DNA of 64,000 bases, taken from Siderastrea siderea (lineage: Eukaryota > Cnidaria > Anthozoa > Scleractinia > Rhizangiidae). A program made the translations under genes and the position numbers. Location: NCBI GenBank assembly GCA_964030785.1, contig OZ034967.1, positions 65,735,413 to 65,799,412 on the forward strand, given 5' to 3'. Below are positions 22,243 to 34,309 of the stretch, one piece after another. The notes under the pieces were generated by a model. The model ran no database searches and had not been told where the DNA came from. It was given only the letters and a program-made list of their open reading frames with translations. Positions within the stretch are counted from its first letter, which is position 1. Each line of letters begins with the position of its first letter.

Positions 22243-24261
22243 GTGATAGAATAGTTTTTGTATCTTTTGAACACACTATAAAAGGGTGAACCTGGCCTCC
22301 TATAAATTAATCGAAAATCAGGTTATCAAAAAGCTAGTTGTAAAAAATGTGATAACGTAAAATGCGCCTAATCATGATTCAAACTGGACACCGCGAGCAC
22401 GCTGAAAGACTTTAGTTTATTGTATCCCCTTTCAAGCTCTTCAATGCATGCTTAATATTGAGTTCCCGAATATAAAACACGGAAAGCTTGTATTGCTTTC
22501 TAGGGACGTTCCGAAAAAGAAATCGAAACTTTTAATTGAAAGGCAACGTTTTTACTATTGTAACTACATAAGAATATCTAAGAATGTAGACAAGTGATTT
22601 ACAAAAATAAATAATAAATAAAACAATCAGTGAAAGTATAGATTGACAACTAGCTGTATTTCATTTTTCTTTCAAGATATGGATGCACCCTGCTAGCTGA
22701 ATCTTCGTAAGTCCGGGCGAAAAGAAAGACTGCAGAGATAGTTTCCAGGTATTGTAAAGCATGCACAAGATATTGCTCAGAGACGTAGACAACTTCGAGG
22801 TCAAGGCAGTCAGAAAGGCCGCAACATGAACCTTAAGATTACAAGTTAAGACCCGCAAGTTTACAAGTCTTTATACCACATTTTTCAAAAAAAAAAAGAA
22901 AGAAAAACATTCAGAAAAATGCTGCATTTCATCTCTAGTCTCCAGACACTACCTTTTTGACTGGTTGATGGGAGAATTCAAAGGTTTAATTCTAACAAGT
23001 ATGGTTTGGTATGGAATTTTTAGGGCCTTTAATTTGCAATTTCCAAAACAGATCCTAAGAAATTTATATTTTGTTTAAGTTGAACTGCTGAGACTTCATG
23101 TAGTTCATGAGCCTGAGTCACAACTGTTGAAGCAAACTAATAAATAAGACGAAATTTATCTTCAAATATGACGAAGGTAGCTAATATAACCGGATCTGGC
23201 GTACGGGTGGGAATGGGGCGAGGGGGACTGGTAAGGATGGTGATAAGGTTTTTCTTCAATTGTTTCAAGTGGATTTTTATCAGCACCTTCCGTTTTCAGT
23301 AGCTGTACGCACATCCCTAGGTCACATGCCCTACAACACTTGTGGTCTTGGACGTGAAAGTATAAGTTTTGAAACTGGGCAGCTCCAAACTTTCTTCAGG
23401 CGACGGTGTCACAACCGAACGCAAATTTGAGCTGCTGTCAGTCACATATTCACACGTTGAACGGAGGTAGGAAGGGAATGGGCAAATGGCTTTTCCATCA
23501 CTTACCGAGTAACCAGTCTCAAAATTGAGTAACCAGTCTCAAAAAGAAAGGACATTTAAGAAACATCACGGAGTGTAACTATAATTTCGATCAAGACATC
23601 TTAACTCCAGCTTTTAAGGACCCGTCTTTGACAAACCACTGGATTTCTTTTTCTTTCTTTTCTTTTTTTATTATTATTAATCTTCTACTCTTTTCTCTTA
23701 ATTCCTTTCTGCTCTTCTCTAGTTTTTCTACTGACTTCAAAACTATTGTTCTTTACTTTACCCTGTTCTTCTCTACTCCTCTCTTCTTTTCTCTTCTCAG
23801 TTCCTCTCTTTTCTACTTTTCTCAAAGGACACAGCAAATGCTGTTGTTGTCCAGCATACTACTGATATCGAGTTTCCTTATGGCATGTCTTATTAAATAG
23901 GGTAAAAAAAAAATCAAAGTTAAGAGTTGAAAGGGGGCAGGGGCACATGGTTTTTGCAATATTGAAGCTAAAGAATTCTATCTTTCTTCTGATATACCAA
24001 CTTTGTAAATGTAAAAATGTAAAAAAAAAATTGCAAATTGATGATTATAGTGGTCAGTGCACTTAGCTATCCTCGGTACTGCCTCACGACAGACCAGCTA
24101 TTTCACAGGCGTGCCACTCAAACAACTGAAACAAATATTGCAAATAAAACATAACATGTTTTAAGAATCCCAGCTGGCAGGAGGCAAACCAGTTGGTTAT
24201 TTACAAGCGCAACCGAAAGATTTATAACTCGGGACTGCCGTGAAACAAATCCATGAAGTGC
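22243..24261. other. Non-coding intergenic stretch
   Basis: No gene is supported. It contains a fragment of the 10313-type family (23265-23330) and a pyrimidine-rich TTCTCTACTC tract (about 23640-23825). Confidence 0.5.
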
Positions 24262-24335
24262 TCAGAGTGGGATTCGAACCCGAGACCTACGGACTAGAAA
24301 TCCAGCACCCCAACCACTCGGCTACACTGCCTCCC
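24262..24335 (-). mobile_element. tRNA-derived SINE head or tRNA pseudogene
   Basis: The minus strand has box-A-like TAGCCGAGTGG and a perfect box B GGTTCGAATCC at the right spacing. The anticodon loop would read TCT. The acceptor stem does not pair properly (GGGAGGC against CTCTGAG), so it is not a functional tRNA. Confidence 0.6.
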
Positions 24336-24336
24336 C

Positions 24337-24690
24337 TTAAACTTCATCTTCTGAATGTCAACGGTGGGAAGGTGCAAACCTATTTAGTCGACAATTTCTT
24401 CAAAAATCCTGTTTGACTGGCCAAAAAAAATGACTTTGCCTTGATGAAACTGACGAAGCCTGCAACACTGAATGACCAGGTTGGTACAAGAGGTATCATC
24501 TGCTCGCCCGAGTCCACCAAGAAGCTGCCGTTCTGAACAGTCTGCTGGGAAACTTGCTTGGGATTAACTTCTCACAATAGTCAAATGTCGCCTCTTTAAA
24601 AAAAATTTGAAGATTATTGTTGCGGATCCAACTAACAAATTCCCACGGTAGAGGGTACGTGTCATGCATGTGAAACGTATTAGCTTCAAG
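24337..24690 (+). pseudogene. Decayed copy of serine protease exon 2
   Basis: Closely follows the 2941-3244 exon. Segments for DFALMKLT, the CxPEST stretch, CWET and VDPTN can be read, but with frame breaks and an in-frame TGA in the 'LPF' region. Homology continues past the exon into the first bases of the downstream intron and upstream into AAACTTCATCTT. It is therefore a genomic duplicate, not a processed copy. No copies of the flanking exons were found next to it. Confidence 0.88.
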
Positions 24691-24744
24691 TTCCATGTGT
24701 AGAATTTCAACACCGTAAGTGGTTTGAAACCAGCCGGAGTCATA

Positions 24745-24860
24745 TAATCATGGTCGTCCGGGTGAGTGTAGTTCTGAAAAGGTCTGTTTGTGATGACATT
24801 GACTGACGTTTCGACAACCTGGTCGGAAGTCCTCATCAGAGTCAAGCAAATTGTGAATAG
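24745..24860. mobile_element. Foldback repeat, second copy of the 664-908 family
   Basis: Shares CCGGGTGAGTGTAGT, GATGACATTGACTGACG, TTTCGACAACCTG and CCTCATCAGAG with 664-790. It abuts the protease pseudogene, while the first copy lies about 1 kb upstream of the intact protease. Confidence 0.7.
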
Positions 24861-26018
24861 TCAGTAGATATATGGTATTAAGTCTCTGGGGATTATTTAC
24901 CGACGAAGTCAATATATTATTAGGGTCTGTCAGTGAAGCTGTGATGCTATTAGCCATGAAAACCGTAAAACGCTGCCTTCACCATAAGTTGCCCAAACGT
25001 AATATCAGAGTTTGTATGGAATAACGAACTGAAAATTCTCGTCGATAAATAAATAAGCTTTATAAGCTTTGAAAAGTAAGGCTGCTTAATAAAGTAGATA
25101 AAATGTTACCTGGTGTTGTATTTTGTCTTTCTGCGAAGTTTGAAGAGGTTTTGGTCTGCTACCCCAAGAGTGTATAAAAGAAAGAGAAGGTTGGATAGAA
25201 TCGCCAGCTCGGCCATCTAACCTGCCTCGAAAACGGCACAGTTTTCACGAGAAAAAAGTATGCAATTACATTTTGTTTCGCCGATCTAGCTCACAAAGTA
25301 CATTGCCTCAAGATCTCCTTTCTGAAATCTAGTGAAGCATACACTTATTCTGTCGAAAAGATCAAACACGAGTTGGAAAACTGCCACCACTTAAATGTGA
25401 CTGGAGAAAGTTAAGACCTCGGCAGGCACTGGGAACGAGAGTCAAATGACAACCCCACTGGGAGAGGGTATGCTATTTTTTTAAACACAAACTTTGCCAG
25501 TCAGCTGTCTTTGCCAATCAGCTAGCTTAACCGAATGTTTAAACAAAAGTTTCGAGCGTTTCGGCCAGCGCGTCTGATAAGCGGAATGAAGTGTTGCAGG
25601 AACTTTTTACGGGGTGACTAGCTTGCTCATTTCAACAAACGATAGACTCAATACTTCGTAGCAACAGACAACAGTTAGTTGGTTTATCTTCTCTTCTCTT
25701 TCTTAGCACTTCGCAGTGCAGCTCAGTTTCTCAGAATGAATGATCTCACCTAGCACGTTGTTTTTATGTTGGCTGAAGAATGACTAACAGATGTTCGACA
25801 GAGCGCAGTCAAACTCTCATCAACTGGAGATGCAAGCTTACGCAATCCCTAATGTGACTGGATGTTCTGACAAATTTCCATATTTTCCTTTGATCTATTT
25901 GAGAGAAAGTCGAAACACTTTTCTCTGAAGATTTTATAGTTTTTTTCGACATGTCTAGCCAAAACAAAATAACGAGAGAAATATAAAAATTACAAAGAAA
26001 TGTTCTATAAATTGAGAC
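24861..26018. other. Non-coding intergenic stretch
   Basis: No splice-supported exon or repeat structure was recognised. Confidence 0.4.
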
Positions 26019-26276
26019 CGTACTTTCTCAAGTAAACGCCTCCGGCGTTTATTTAAAACTTGGCATGGTGGACCCGGCGTTTGTTTGCATCAGCACTTTA
26101 TTTGGGCTCGCCATTTTCTAAGAATCGGTTATTATTTGTTTTTCCTGGCAGCCGTGTAATTTGCCCTTAAATCTTAAGTTTATTATACAACAAATAAACG
26201 CCTGGGGGGGGGGGGGGGGGGAGCTTATTCACAATTCCCTCTTAAATACCCGGCGCTTAATCGAGAAAATACGGTA
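26019..26276. mobile_element. MITE-like inverted-repeat element
   Basis: The left end GACCGTACTTTCTCAAG and right end CGAGAAAATACGGTAC are near reverse complements. The interior repeats AAACGCC / GGCGTTTATTT and carries a run of about 18 G. Confidence 0.65.
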
Positions 26277-27521
26277 CAACATAAACAAGGTTATAGAAAG
26301 TATATAAAAATTCAACTAGGGATTTGTTACGCAACCATTACACAAACAGCAACTTGTCTTCATTTTGCTAGAAGAAGGGCTGGGATAAAGTACACGCCTA
26401 TTTCCATAAATTACAGTGAGGTTGTTTACAACATTTGAGGATCCCAATTAAGATCCAATACGTGCTCTTACAACAAAAGATATTTACACTGATTCACACT
26501 TACAGAAACCTTTAAATTAAAACATGTCAGCGCTATTCTTACCGAAACAATTAAGATTAAAGTAATTGTAAGTAGGAACATGAACTGGTATGGATTCGGC
26601 AAGAAGCACGAATGATTTACGGGAAAAAAGAATGCCAAACGGAAGAAGAGGTCATTTCCAGGCATATTTTTAAAGGAAAAGTCAGCAGAAGGTCAAATCC
26701 AGAGAAACACTCGATAATCTAATGTAAGCAATCTATTGTTATCTGAGTAAAAACCAATTTAAACATATCTTTCAACTAATGATGGGTTCCATGGAAATGA
26801 CTAACGAACAAACACCTACTTCACACTGAATTCATATCAGGAGAACGTTTATGTTGATCACTATTTAAAACGTCAAAAGTAAGGCACTGATAAGTGAACC
26901 TTTGTGATACCCGACATTTCATCATGATAAAATATCCCTTAACTAAACTATCTTACAAAAACCAAGCAAGAATATCCCAATATGTATAACATAAATCAAA
27001 TCTAAGTAAATCTAAGTTGAGGCTAATTTTGTTGCTTGCACTTTTATTGTTTAACAGAAGACAATAGATGTGACAAATGCTGATTTTGCCGGCCGAGGTC
27101 TTGACCGTCAAACTGGGCAGTTTCCTCCGGGCTTTCTCCGGTATTTTCGATCATCTAATACTCGGAATAATCAAGGTATATTCTGTTGGATTTTTTATTA
27201 GTGAGCTCAGCAAAACAAGATGTACGTGCATGCTTTTTTTTTTCCGCGTGAAAATTGGAGCCGTTTCCGAGGCAGCTTCGATCACCGGGCTGGCAATTCT
27301 ATCTAACCTCTTTCTCTTATACACTGTCAGGGTAGACGACCAAAAACCTCTCCAATGGCGCTAAACTCCCCAGGAAGACATAAAGCAACGCTAGGTAACA
27401 TTTCATCCTCTTTATTTAAGAACTGTACCTTCTAAAGCTTATTTATTTGTCGATAGGAATTCTTAGTTAGTTCGATTTTTCATACAAACTCTTGTATTAC
27501 CCTGGGCTACCTGTGCTTTGA
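26277..27521. other. Non-coding stretch
   Basis: AT-rich, with no supported gene. The ORF at 27077-27364 has no recognised motif. Confidence 0.35.
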
Positions 27522-27836
27522 AGATACCTTACGGCGTATAACAAGTATTTAGAGTGGAAATGGAAAGGAATAGGAGACATATCAAACACGTCAATTGGTC
27601 GATGGTGGAAGCCACGCTACCCTCTGTTTTGCCAGGTATGTATGGCGCTGGCCAAGGGCAAACTGCACCATGGGCTCAAGTTGGACTATTGTCAGCCACG
27701 TAATTTCGATAAATGGGGCTTAGAGGTCCCTTATTGCACCGGTTTCGCGTGTTGTTACAGCTGGTATATTTACGGTGGTTTTGCAATAATCGAACTTGTC
27801 ATATTGGTATCCTGGGCACGATACGGTCTAAGTTGA
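27522..27836 (+). CDS. Unrecognised Cys/Trp-rich ORF with one membrane segment
   Basis: 104 open codons to TGA with no in-frame ATG near the 5' end, so if real it is an internal or last exon. Visible features are paired tryptophans (WKWKG, RWWK), five or more cysteines including TGFACCYSW, a hydrophobic stretch of about 15 residues (GGFAIIELVILV) and a short cytosolic-like tail. A possible acceptor is GCTTTGAAG at 27521-27523. A consensus donor CAG|GTATGT inside it (27635) would instead end an exon early. I do not recognise the family. Confidence 0.3.
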   Translation, partial: RYLTAYNKYLEWKWKGIGDISNTSIGRWWKPRYPLFCQVCMALAKGKLHHGLKLDYCQPRNFDKWGLEVPYCTGFACCYSWYIYGGFAIIELVILVSWARYGLS

Positions 27837-27889
27837 AGTACTTGAAGTACTAAGTTGAAGTAGAAGGGTTATCCTGTTAAAATATTCGC

Positions 27890-27916
27890 TTATTATTATT
27901 ATTATTATTATTATTA

Positions 27917-27984
<68 letters not shown>

Positions 27985-27985
27985 G
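27890..27985 (+). repeat. (ATT)n microsatellite
   Basis: About 32 trinucleotide units. On the minus strand it reads as a long poly-Asn artefact. Confidence 0.95.
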
Positions 27986-27993
27986 TTCCAAAA

Positions 27994-28121
27994 TAGCCTC
28001 TTCCAGGCTCTCAGATGGTAGGGAGAGCGGGTAGAATTAAAACAGAACGGCGAAAATGAAACGCGAGGAGCGCTCGTTTTCTTATTTGTCTTTCCCACTA
28101 TCTCAGAGCCTGGAACAGGTT
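27994..28121. mobile_element. Short MITE
   Basis: The left arm GCCTCTTCCAGGCTCTCAGA is mirrored by TCTCAGAGCCTGGAACAGG at the right. About 128 bases, next to the ATT microsatellite. Confidence 0.7.
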
Positions 28122-28257
28122 ACTCCCAGAAGTGCGGTAAATACGATCAATTAATTGAAAAAAAAAAGGATCAATAAACGTAATCGATCATGTTTAATGA
28201 GGGCTATGCTTATTTTCACAGTTCCCTGTCTACTAATCAGGATTATCCCCTGGGTAT

Positions 28258-28612
28258 ACTGTACGCAAGGGCGTGATCCGACTGGCTCCCTTTTAATAGG
28301 CTATCAGATGATATTATATAGGCATTCCCTCGATATAAGCAAGCGTGCGCTCCGACTGCTTTCATACTAATAGGCTACCAGCTGTTGTTATATAGACAGC
28401 CCTTAGATATGAGCAAGTACGTGCTCTGATTGGATCCCTACCAACGGGCTATCAGCTGTTACTATAGGTTAACCCTCGATATAAGCAAGCGTGCGCTCCG
28501 ATTACCTCTACACTAATATGCTACTAGCTTTTAGTAAATAGACAGTCCCTGAATATAAGCAAGAGAGCTTGCCGATTGACTCTCTACTAATAGGCTGTCA
28601 GCCATATCCGAT
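28258..28612 (+). repeat. 74-bp tandem repeat, about 5 units
   Basis: Diverged units recur at 28266, 28340, 28414, 28486 and 28560, each with ATAAGCAAGCGTGCGCTCCG-like and CTAATAGGCTATCAGCTG-like segments. Spacing is 72-74 bases. Satellite-like, non-coding. Confidence 0.85.
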
Positions 28613-30181
28613 TATTCTACGAGCAGATAAGTAGCGAGAAAAAGATGCCAATTTAGTAAATAAGCTTCCCTTGAAAAAGGCTTGCTTTGGTAAGTAGTAA
28701 CGTTTCTTATGATCCAGAAGATGTCTAAAGAAATAATTATTACACTCAATCTCGTCGTGAACATACTCGTCGGCAATTCTTGGTTTCACAAAAATGTTTA
28801 GATGAGTTGGCTTGCATGAACAAGATTCAGAAACGAAGGAGTTGAGAAGTAAGTAAATAAAAATGACCAGAAGAATTTCTGGCTCTAAAGTACTCTTTAC
28901 AATAAAGTTATGGAATAATTTTTTTTTTCATAAAAATTACTAGTCCGCCGTGTTGATGTCCCCAGCTAGGGCACCAACGTGGCGGCCATAAACGTCAGTA
29001 CAGGAAATACAGCAGATAATGAAATCAACATTCCTAGTTTCTTATCAGAATTACTTTACAGACGACACTTTTAGATTATTACCTTACTTGAAAATTGAAA
29101 TGCCCACGCTAAAATAGGAGTTTTATGACATTTTAAGGCTTCCTTTGTACTGGGCCAGGCTGCCACGAATTTGATCAAATTTCAAAATACTTTATTAGGC
29201 GGCCGACGTGCATATATGCACGTCATACCGACTCATAAAATGGAAGTTGCATTCCTTTTGCATTCCTTTCGTCGTTCCTCGTCGTCGTCGCCGTCACTGG
29301 AACTCAGCCCTCTTGGTGTCGCGCGGCCAACAGAGACAACTGCACATAAGGCTTACTGAACGAGAATTGAATGGTACTGCGATACATTTTCCATCTACGA
29401 TAGCAGAAAATTTCAGAGAATTTATTGACAAACTACATTACAATTACTGCAGACGTGCTAATCATGTTTTTAAAGGGAATACGGTGACAGATCGTGACAG
29501 TACACGAAGGGCTAATTGTCCCAAGCAGGTCACCGAAGGCCACTGTTAAAAGTCTGTTTTACTTCTGTTTCTCAAGTAGTGGTGGTTACGAAAAATTAAT
29601 GCTAGAGAGGAGTCTAATTCCGTTGTTTTGAGTATTGCTGCGTATGGAAGCTAAGTAAAGGTAAGCGTTTAAATGTTTATGTCGCTGTTTTTGAGAACAT
29701 TTGGTTTGGTAAGGGTCAGCGTTTACACAGGTTAGTGATTACTTAATTCCTTACATGCCGGAAGTGCAAATTGTCCATAACAGGTAACCGGAAACCAAGG
29801 ACTACTAAAGTTTTTGTTTTCCTTGGGAAAAGGGGAGGCAGGGGGAGGGGGAGGGAGAGACTATCGGCCGCCTGTAAATTCTTCAGAATTTTTTGTTTCT
29901 AAAGCGAAACAAGGTAAAGGCTTGAAAGAGCCATAAGGCTCATCAAGGCTGAGGCTTAACTCCGTTTTCTGTGGCATGAAGTGACTATGGCTAGGAGTAT
30001 CATTACTCCCTCCTGGATCCGATGCTAGTCCATCGCAGGGTTACCCCCCGGGCTTTTCAGTTAGCCGGTACCGATTTCTACACCTGAGTAGAGAAAGACA
30101 ATAGCCGTGCTTACACAAGGTTACTTTGCTTAGCTAAATGCGAGGTTTTTTTAAGTGGCATTTCCCTATGTAATGCATGTA
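28613..30181. other. Non-coding intergenic stretch
   Basis: No supported gene. The ORF at 29208-29549 has no motif. A perfect palindrome GACGTGCATATATGCACGTC lies at 29205-29224. Confidence 0.4.
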
Positions 30182-30260
30182 TCAATGTTTAGACGGAGAG
30201 GGGGGGGGGGGGGTACACGCAAAGGCGCGGCATTTGAAGTTTTTTGCAATTTTTTGGTCA
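30182..30260 (-). mobile_element. Terminal fragment of a C-run repeat
   Basis: The minus strand reads AAATGCCGCGCCTTTGCG, a run of about 14 C, then CTCTCCGTCTAAACATTGAT. A second copy in opposite orientation lies at 31310-31441. Confidence 0.6.
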
Positions 30261-31309
30261 AATGCCCAACCCTTGGGACTTGAAAATAGTTCAAATGTGA
30301 TAAAATATCCACACCTGGGGAAAATAAAACCGTGTAATGACATGTATAAAAAGTAATGAAGAAATTTGAAATAAACGTTTTTAACTCCTGTTTTAATATT
30401 GAAGGTAGATTGAAAAAGATTGAAGTTGAATAAAGTCAAGAAAAAAAGAAACAATCCCGGAGAGTTATAGATTGTTTCCCAGTAGCGGAAAAGGTGTTGA
30501 AGGGATATTGCATTCATTATTAATTGAGCTTAATTTATCTGTGCTGGTAACCACACCGAATTAATTAAACAGGAACATTTTTAATGTACCTTTCCAGAAA
30601 GACTACACAGTAAAATACTACGAAATTGTCATGTGTAGTTGAATGAGCAAAATTTTACACGGACCTCTGTGTACTCTGACAAATATCACCTCATACCATA
30701 ACTGAAACTTGAAAAACAGTTCTTCTCAATGCTTACTTTACAGGGCAATAACAACAACAACAATGTGTAGTTCCATGATATAGAAATTTTTACTCGAGAT
30801 CTCGTAGCTTTCTGTGAAGTTTCAAGGGCGAAATGTCAAAACATTTCAAAAAGGTCAAATCGCAATCCAATTTCATCCGCCCGATAACATACGAAAATAT
30901 TCCAAAATTGAATCCAACTGACAGTTGAAGGGTTATTTAACAAACCTAGACGATTATTTTGGTTACTCCTTGTAAATAAAACTGGTTTTAAGGTCACTGA
31001 TGTAAGCTAAATTATCGTAAAACCGCTCCTTAATATAACCAGTCACTTCAACGATTAAAAAAGGCTGAAAATCCAGCTTTCGTTTCACCAAAATTGGATG
31101 ACAATATTCTTCAAACAACCTTTACATTATACTGAATACGAGATGGAACACTGTAGTGTATTGCGTTATAAAAATATAATAACTAAATGCCATCGTTATA
31201 CACTTTCCGATCTTTGACCTGGATTATCCAAGATGGCGTCTCTTCTGGCATGAGTTTAGGACCCAGTACTCTGCACGGTCAAATTCAAATGGACTCAGTC
31301 TTCTGCACG

Positions 31310-31441
31310 GTCAAATTCAAATGTCCGCAGTGCGGGGCAAATTTTGTGGTCAAATACCCCAGAGAGGGGACAGCAAACGTGTTCAAATACTGCACCTTTG
31401 CCCCTACCCCCCCCCCCCCCCTCTCTCCGTCTAAACATTGA
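31310..31441 (+). mobile_element. C-run repeat, second copy
   Basis: Ends with CCTTTGCCCCTA, a C run and CTCTCCGTCTAAACATTGAT, matching the minus strand of 30182-30260. The pair may mark the two ends of a 1.26 kb insertion (30182-31441). Confidence 0.6.
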
Positions 31442-32070
31442 TATGTGCATAACTGATTTTACCTCGGGAAAATTTACCGAGGTAAAATTTCGTGGTAAAA
31501 TGACTGAACACAATAAAAAATGCTCCAAGCAAAAAACCCTTGATGTTTGACGGGTCGTTCGGTTTCCCCAGGAAAACCTAATAATGAGCAGCCCAGTTTC
31601 GGACAATGCACCTACGGTGCATGTTCACTGACATGACCTAATTTGCAAGCGGCGTCCGCGATCGGATGACTGAGTACTGCTTAGGCTTACTGCACGTTTT
31701 GTTTCATGTGGCTTGACAATTCTTTATTGTGTAGAAGTGTAACAGACCAGCAGACCTACCGATTTAGCAGCGCACTCGTTGGAATGGGTTCCTCGAATTC
31801 ATATTCGGTTCATGAAGAAAAACATGGCTCAAACGTCTATGTTTTTTTTACTCCCGGACCCCCCCCCCCCCTCCCAGAATATTTGCCCGTTTCAATTCGC
31901 TGGGTATATGTAACCTTAATTACCAAGGTAAATGAAAATCCGAGCCATTTTACCAAGGCAAAATTATAGTAGGGAAGTCATGTTTACCTAAAATGGTGTA
32001 ACACGGCTATTGTACATGTGGAGTAAAGTTTCATGTCTAAGGAAAGAACACAATAAAATGCAGAAACTAT

Positions 32071-32147
32071 AAGGCTCGAACCACAGACCCTTTGATCTAG
32101 CGATCGTCAGATCGAAAGTCCTAAGTGCTCACTACACTACCGTGCCA
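32071..32147 (-). mobile_element. tRNA-like SINE head
   Basis: The minus strand has a weak box A (TAGTGTAGTGAG) and a good box B (GGTTCGAGCC). The acceptor stem does not close. Probably an old SINE. Confidence 0.4.
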
Positions 32148-32257
32148 ACATTATTCTAAAGCAATGCATTCTATCAAAATGAAATTTTCCTTGAAGATTT
32201 TTCTCATTGGTGTGCAGAATGTATTAAAAGAAGTCAGAGATTTGTGGTGGCCTTTGC

Positions 32258-32765
32258 TAACCCTCAAACGTACCAGCAAAGTTGCATTCCTATCATGGTA
32301 GGAGGGTGGGGGGAGGGAGGTGGGAGGTGGGATGATGGAAACGCCTTCCCGCTGCTGGGGGCCGGTGACGTCATCCAATTGTCATCTTGGATGTTACCAA
32401 AAATTAAAAATTATCTAAACTATACCAAAAGCGGCAGAAATTGAAAATGTTTGTTGACAGTCATGTAAAATACGGCATAATTAAACTTTCCTCCTTTTTG
32501 CCAACATTTTGTGCTTTTTTCCACCTAAAAGGGTAAAAAACACCAATGTTTCTTTAAAAAAGGTCTTGACCACCTGCTAAGTTATGACGTCGGATGCCGT
32601 AACAACAGTAACCAATTCTCATCAATCTAATGTCAAAATGTTTGAGAGGAAGATGGGTACAGCTACTGAAAACGGTATGTGCAGATAATAAACCACATTG
32701 AAAAAATTCAAGAAAAACCTTATGGGCAACAACGCCGCCCTCCTTTGTACGTGCGAAGGTTAAGG
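32258..32765. mobile_element. Interspersed TIR-type element, copy 2
   Basis: The left end CTAACCCTCAAACGTAC and right end GTACGTGCGAAGGTTAA form imperfect inverted repeats. It includes GGTGACGTCATCCAA and CTTGACCACCTGCTAAG, matching the complement of the 10313 copy. Confidence 0.7.
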
Positions 32766-33033
32766 ATTTTCGAATTTTAGTGACATCACATGATAACCGG
32801 CAGATCGGCACTGTGAACCTCGTTGGCTATCAGATCATCAACGACCGGTCTTTACGGAATAGTTGTTTAAAAATATTGGTTAAATGGCTGCTGTACTCGA
32901 ATTGAAATTTATGGATGTTAGTTTTTGTCTGAAAAGGAGAAAAGGAACTGAGAAACCGAAGGAGAATCCTTTGAATCAAGGAAAGAGACTTGTGTTCGAG
33001 CCTCTCCTTAGTACGGTGCGGGTACCGCTTTCG

Positions 33034-33034
<1 letters not shown>

Positions 33035-33064
<30 letters not shown>

Positions 33065-33465
33065 TCAATAATACTTCATCCCATTATAGGCTTTTCAGAA
33101 GTACTTACAAATAATTGAGAGCTCCTAGTTTGACGGCCTGAAATGCTAAATCGTTTGACAAACTTATCCGCTAAATAACCTGGGGCCATTCCATTCATAC
33201 ACTTAAAAACTAGAACAGCTTTCCTAAGATATAACTGCTTTCTAATTGGTAACCACTTAAGTTCTTTTAATAAAGGTGTGACGTGATCGTACTTTTTGGC
33301 CCCAAAAACAATCCTACATGCAAAGTTCTGCACGGCCTGGATCTTATTGAGATTAGTTTCAGTTGTGTTACTCCAGACTGACGAACAATAAAAATGCTCA
33401 GTAAAAACTAGGGCATTGTTTAAGATAACCAACGTTTGTCTATCAAAACAATGTTTCACCCTGTT
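33035..33465 (-). mobile_element. LINE fragment with (AAAT)n tail
   Basis: The minus strand encodes 127 residues of a reverse-transcriptase C-terminal region: LNKIQAVQNFACRIVFG, YDHVTPLLKELKWLPI and VFKCMNGMAPGYL. A stop codon is followed directly by about 30 bases of AAAT repeats, a simple-repeat 3' tail as in CR1/L2-type elements. It is 5' truncated and lacks the catalytic palm. Confidence 0.82.
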
Positions 33466-34309
33466 AATTCGATCTCCGTTATTTCGATCTTTTCCTTACT
33501 AAAATGATCCACCAAGTAGTTAAAAAGAGGAAGAAGATCTGGTTTCTTTCAGTAATGTTTGCGATGTTTTTTTTGGGGGGGGAGAGGGGTTGGGGTGTTC
33601 TCGTGTTTTTAGCCACAGATTAATATTTTCGCTCTTTATTCACGGGTGTAATTGGCGTTTAGTTTTGTCCCACGGACATTCATTGATTTTCTTTTTAGCC
33701 CCCTGGGTATTTTGAGGTTATTAAATTATGCTTCTAATTCTACCTTCTCATCACTTTTAATTCCGAGCACAAGGGGAAGCGATTGAGTTTTGAGAAACCT
33801 TATCTCTTGTAATTGTGCAAATGTTGTCCTGAAAATAATTGTCCTGAAAATAATTCTTCTTTGCCCTAAATATGGACAAAATGCGAGACGACGGAGAAAA
33901 ACCACTGGTTAGAAAGTGTAGGCCAATCTGATATTTAATTAATGAAAGCCACTAGTTAGGACGCCAGAACTTCTTCGTTGTATAATTTGCTCTCGTTTTT
34001 TAGCTCAGTTGACCGTGCAGAAACCACCTTTGGCTTTCAATTGTGATGCAAAAGTGACCAATAGAAATTAATTAACCATGACGCGTGAACGGAAAACACG
34101 GTTATTGTAACTCTGCCTAGAGGAGAGGGGAGATGATTGTTTTACGCCTACTTTGAGATGGCGGAACAACAAACAAAAACAAAAACACACTAAAACATCT
34201 TCCCTCAAACAAGGATTCAATATTTTAGGTTTAAACACACTTTTATAGACTATAGTTTTTTGCTGTTGTTGTTGTTGTTGTTATTTTCAACAGAGTATCT
34301 TACCATTAA
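33466..34309. other. Non-coding intergenic stretch
   Basis: Nothing supported beyond a G-rich run near 33570 and a (GTT)n run near 34265. Confidence 0.4.

Noticed and set aside
27877..28098. Poly-Asn ORF on the minus strand
   Set aside because: It is the ATT microsatellite translated.
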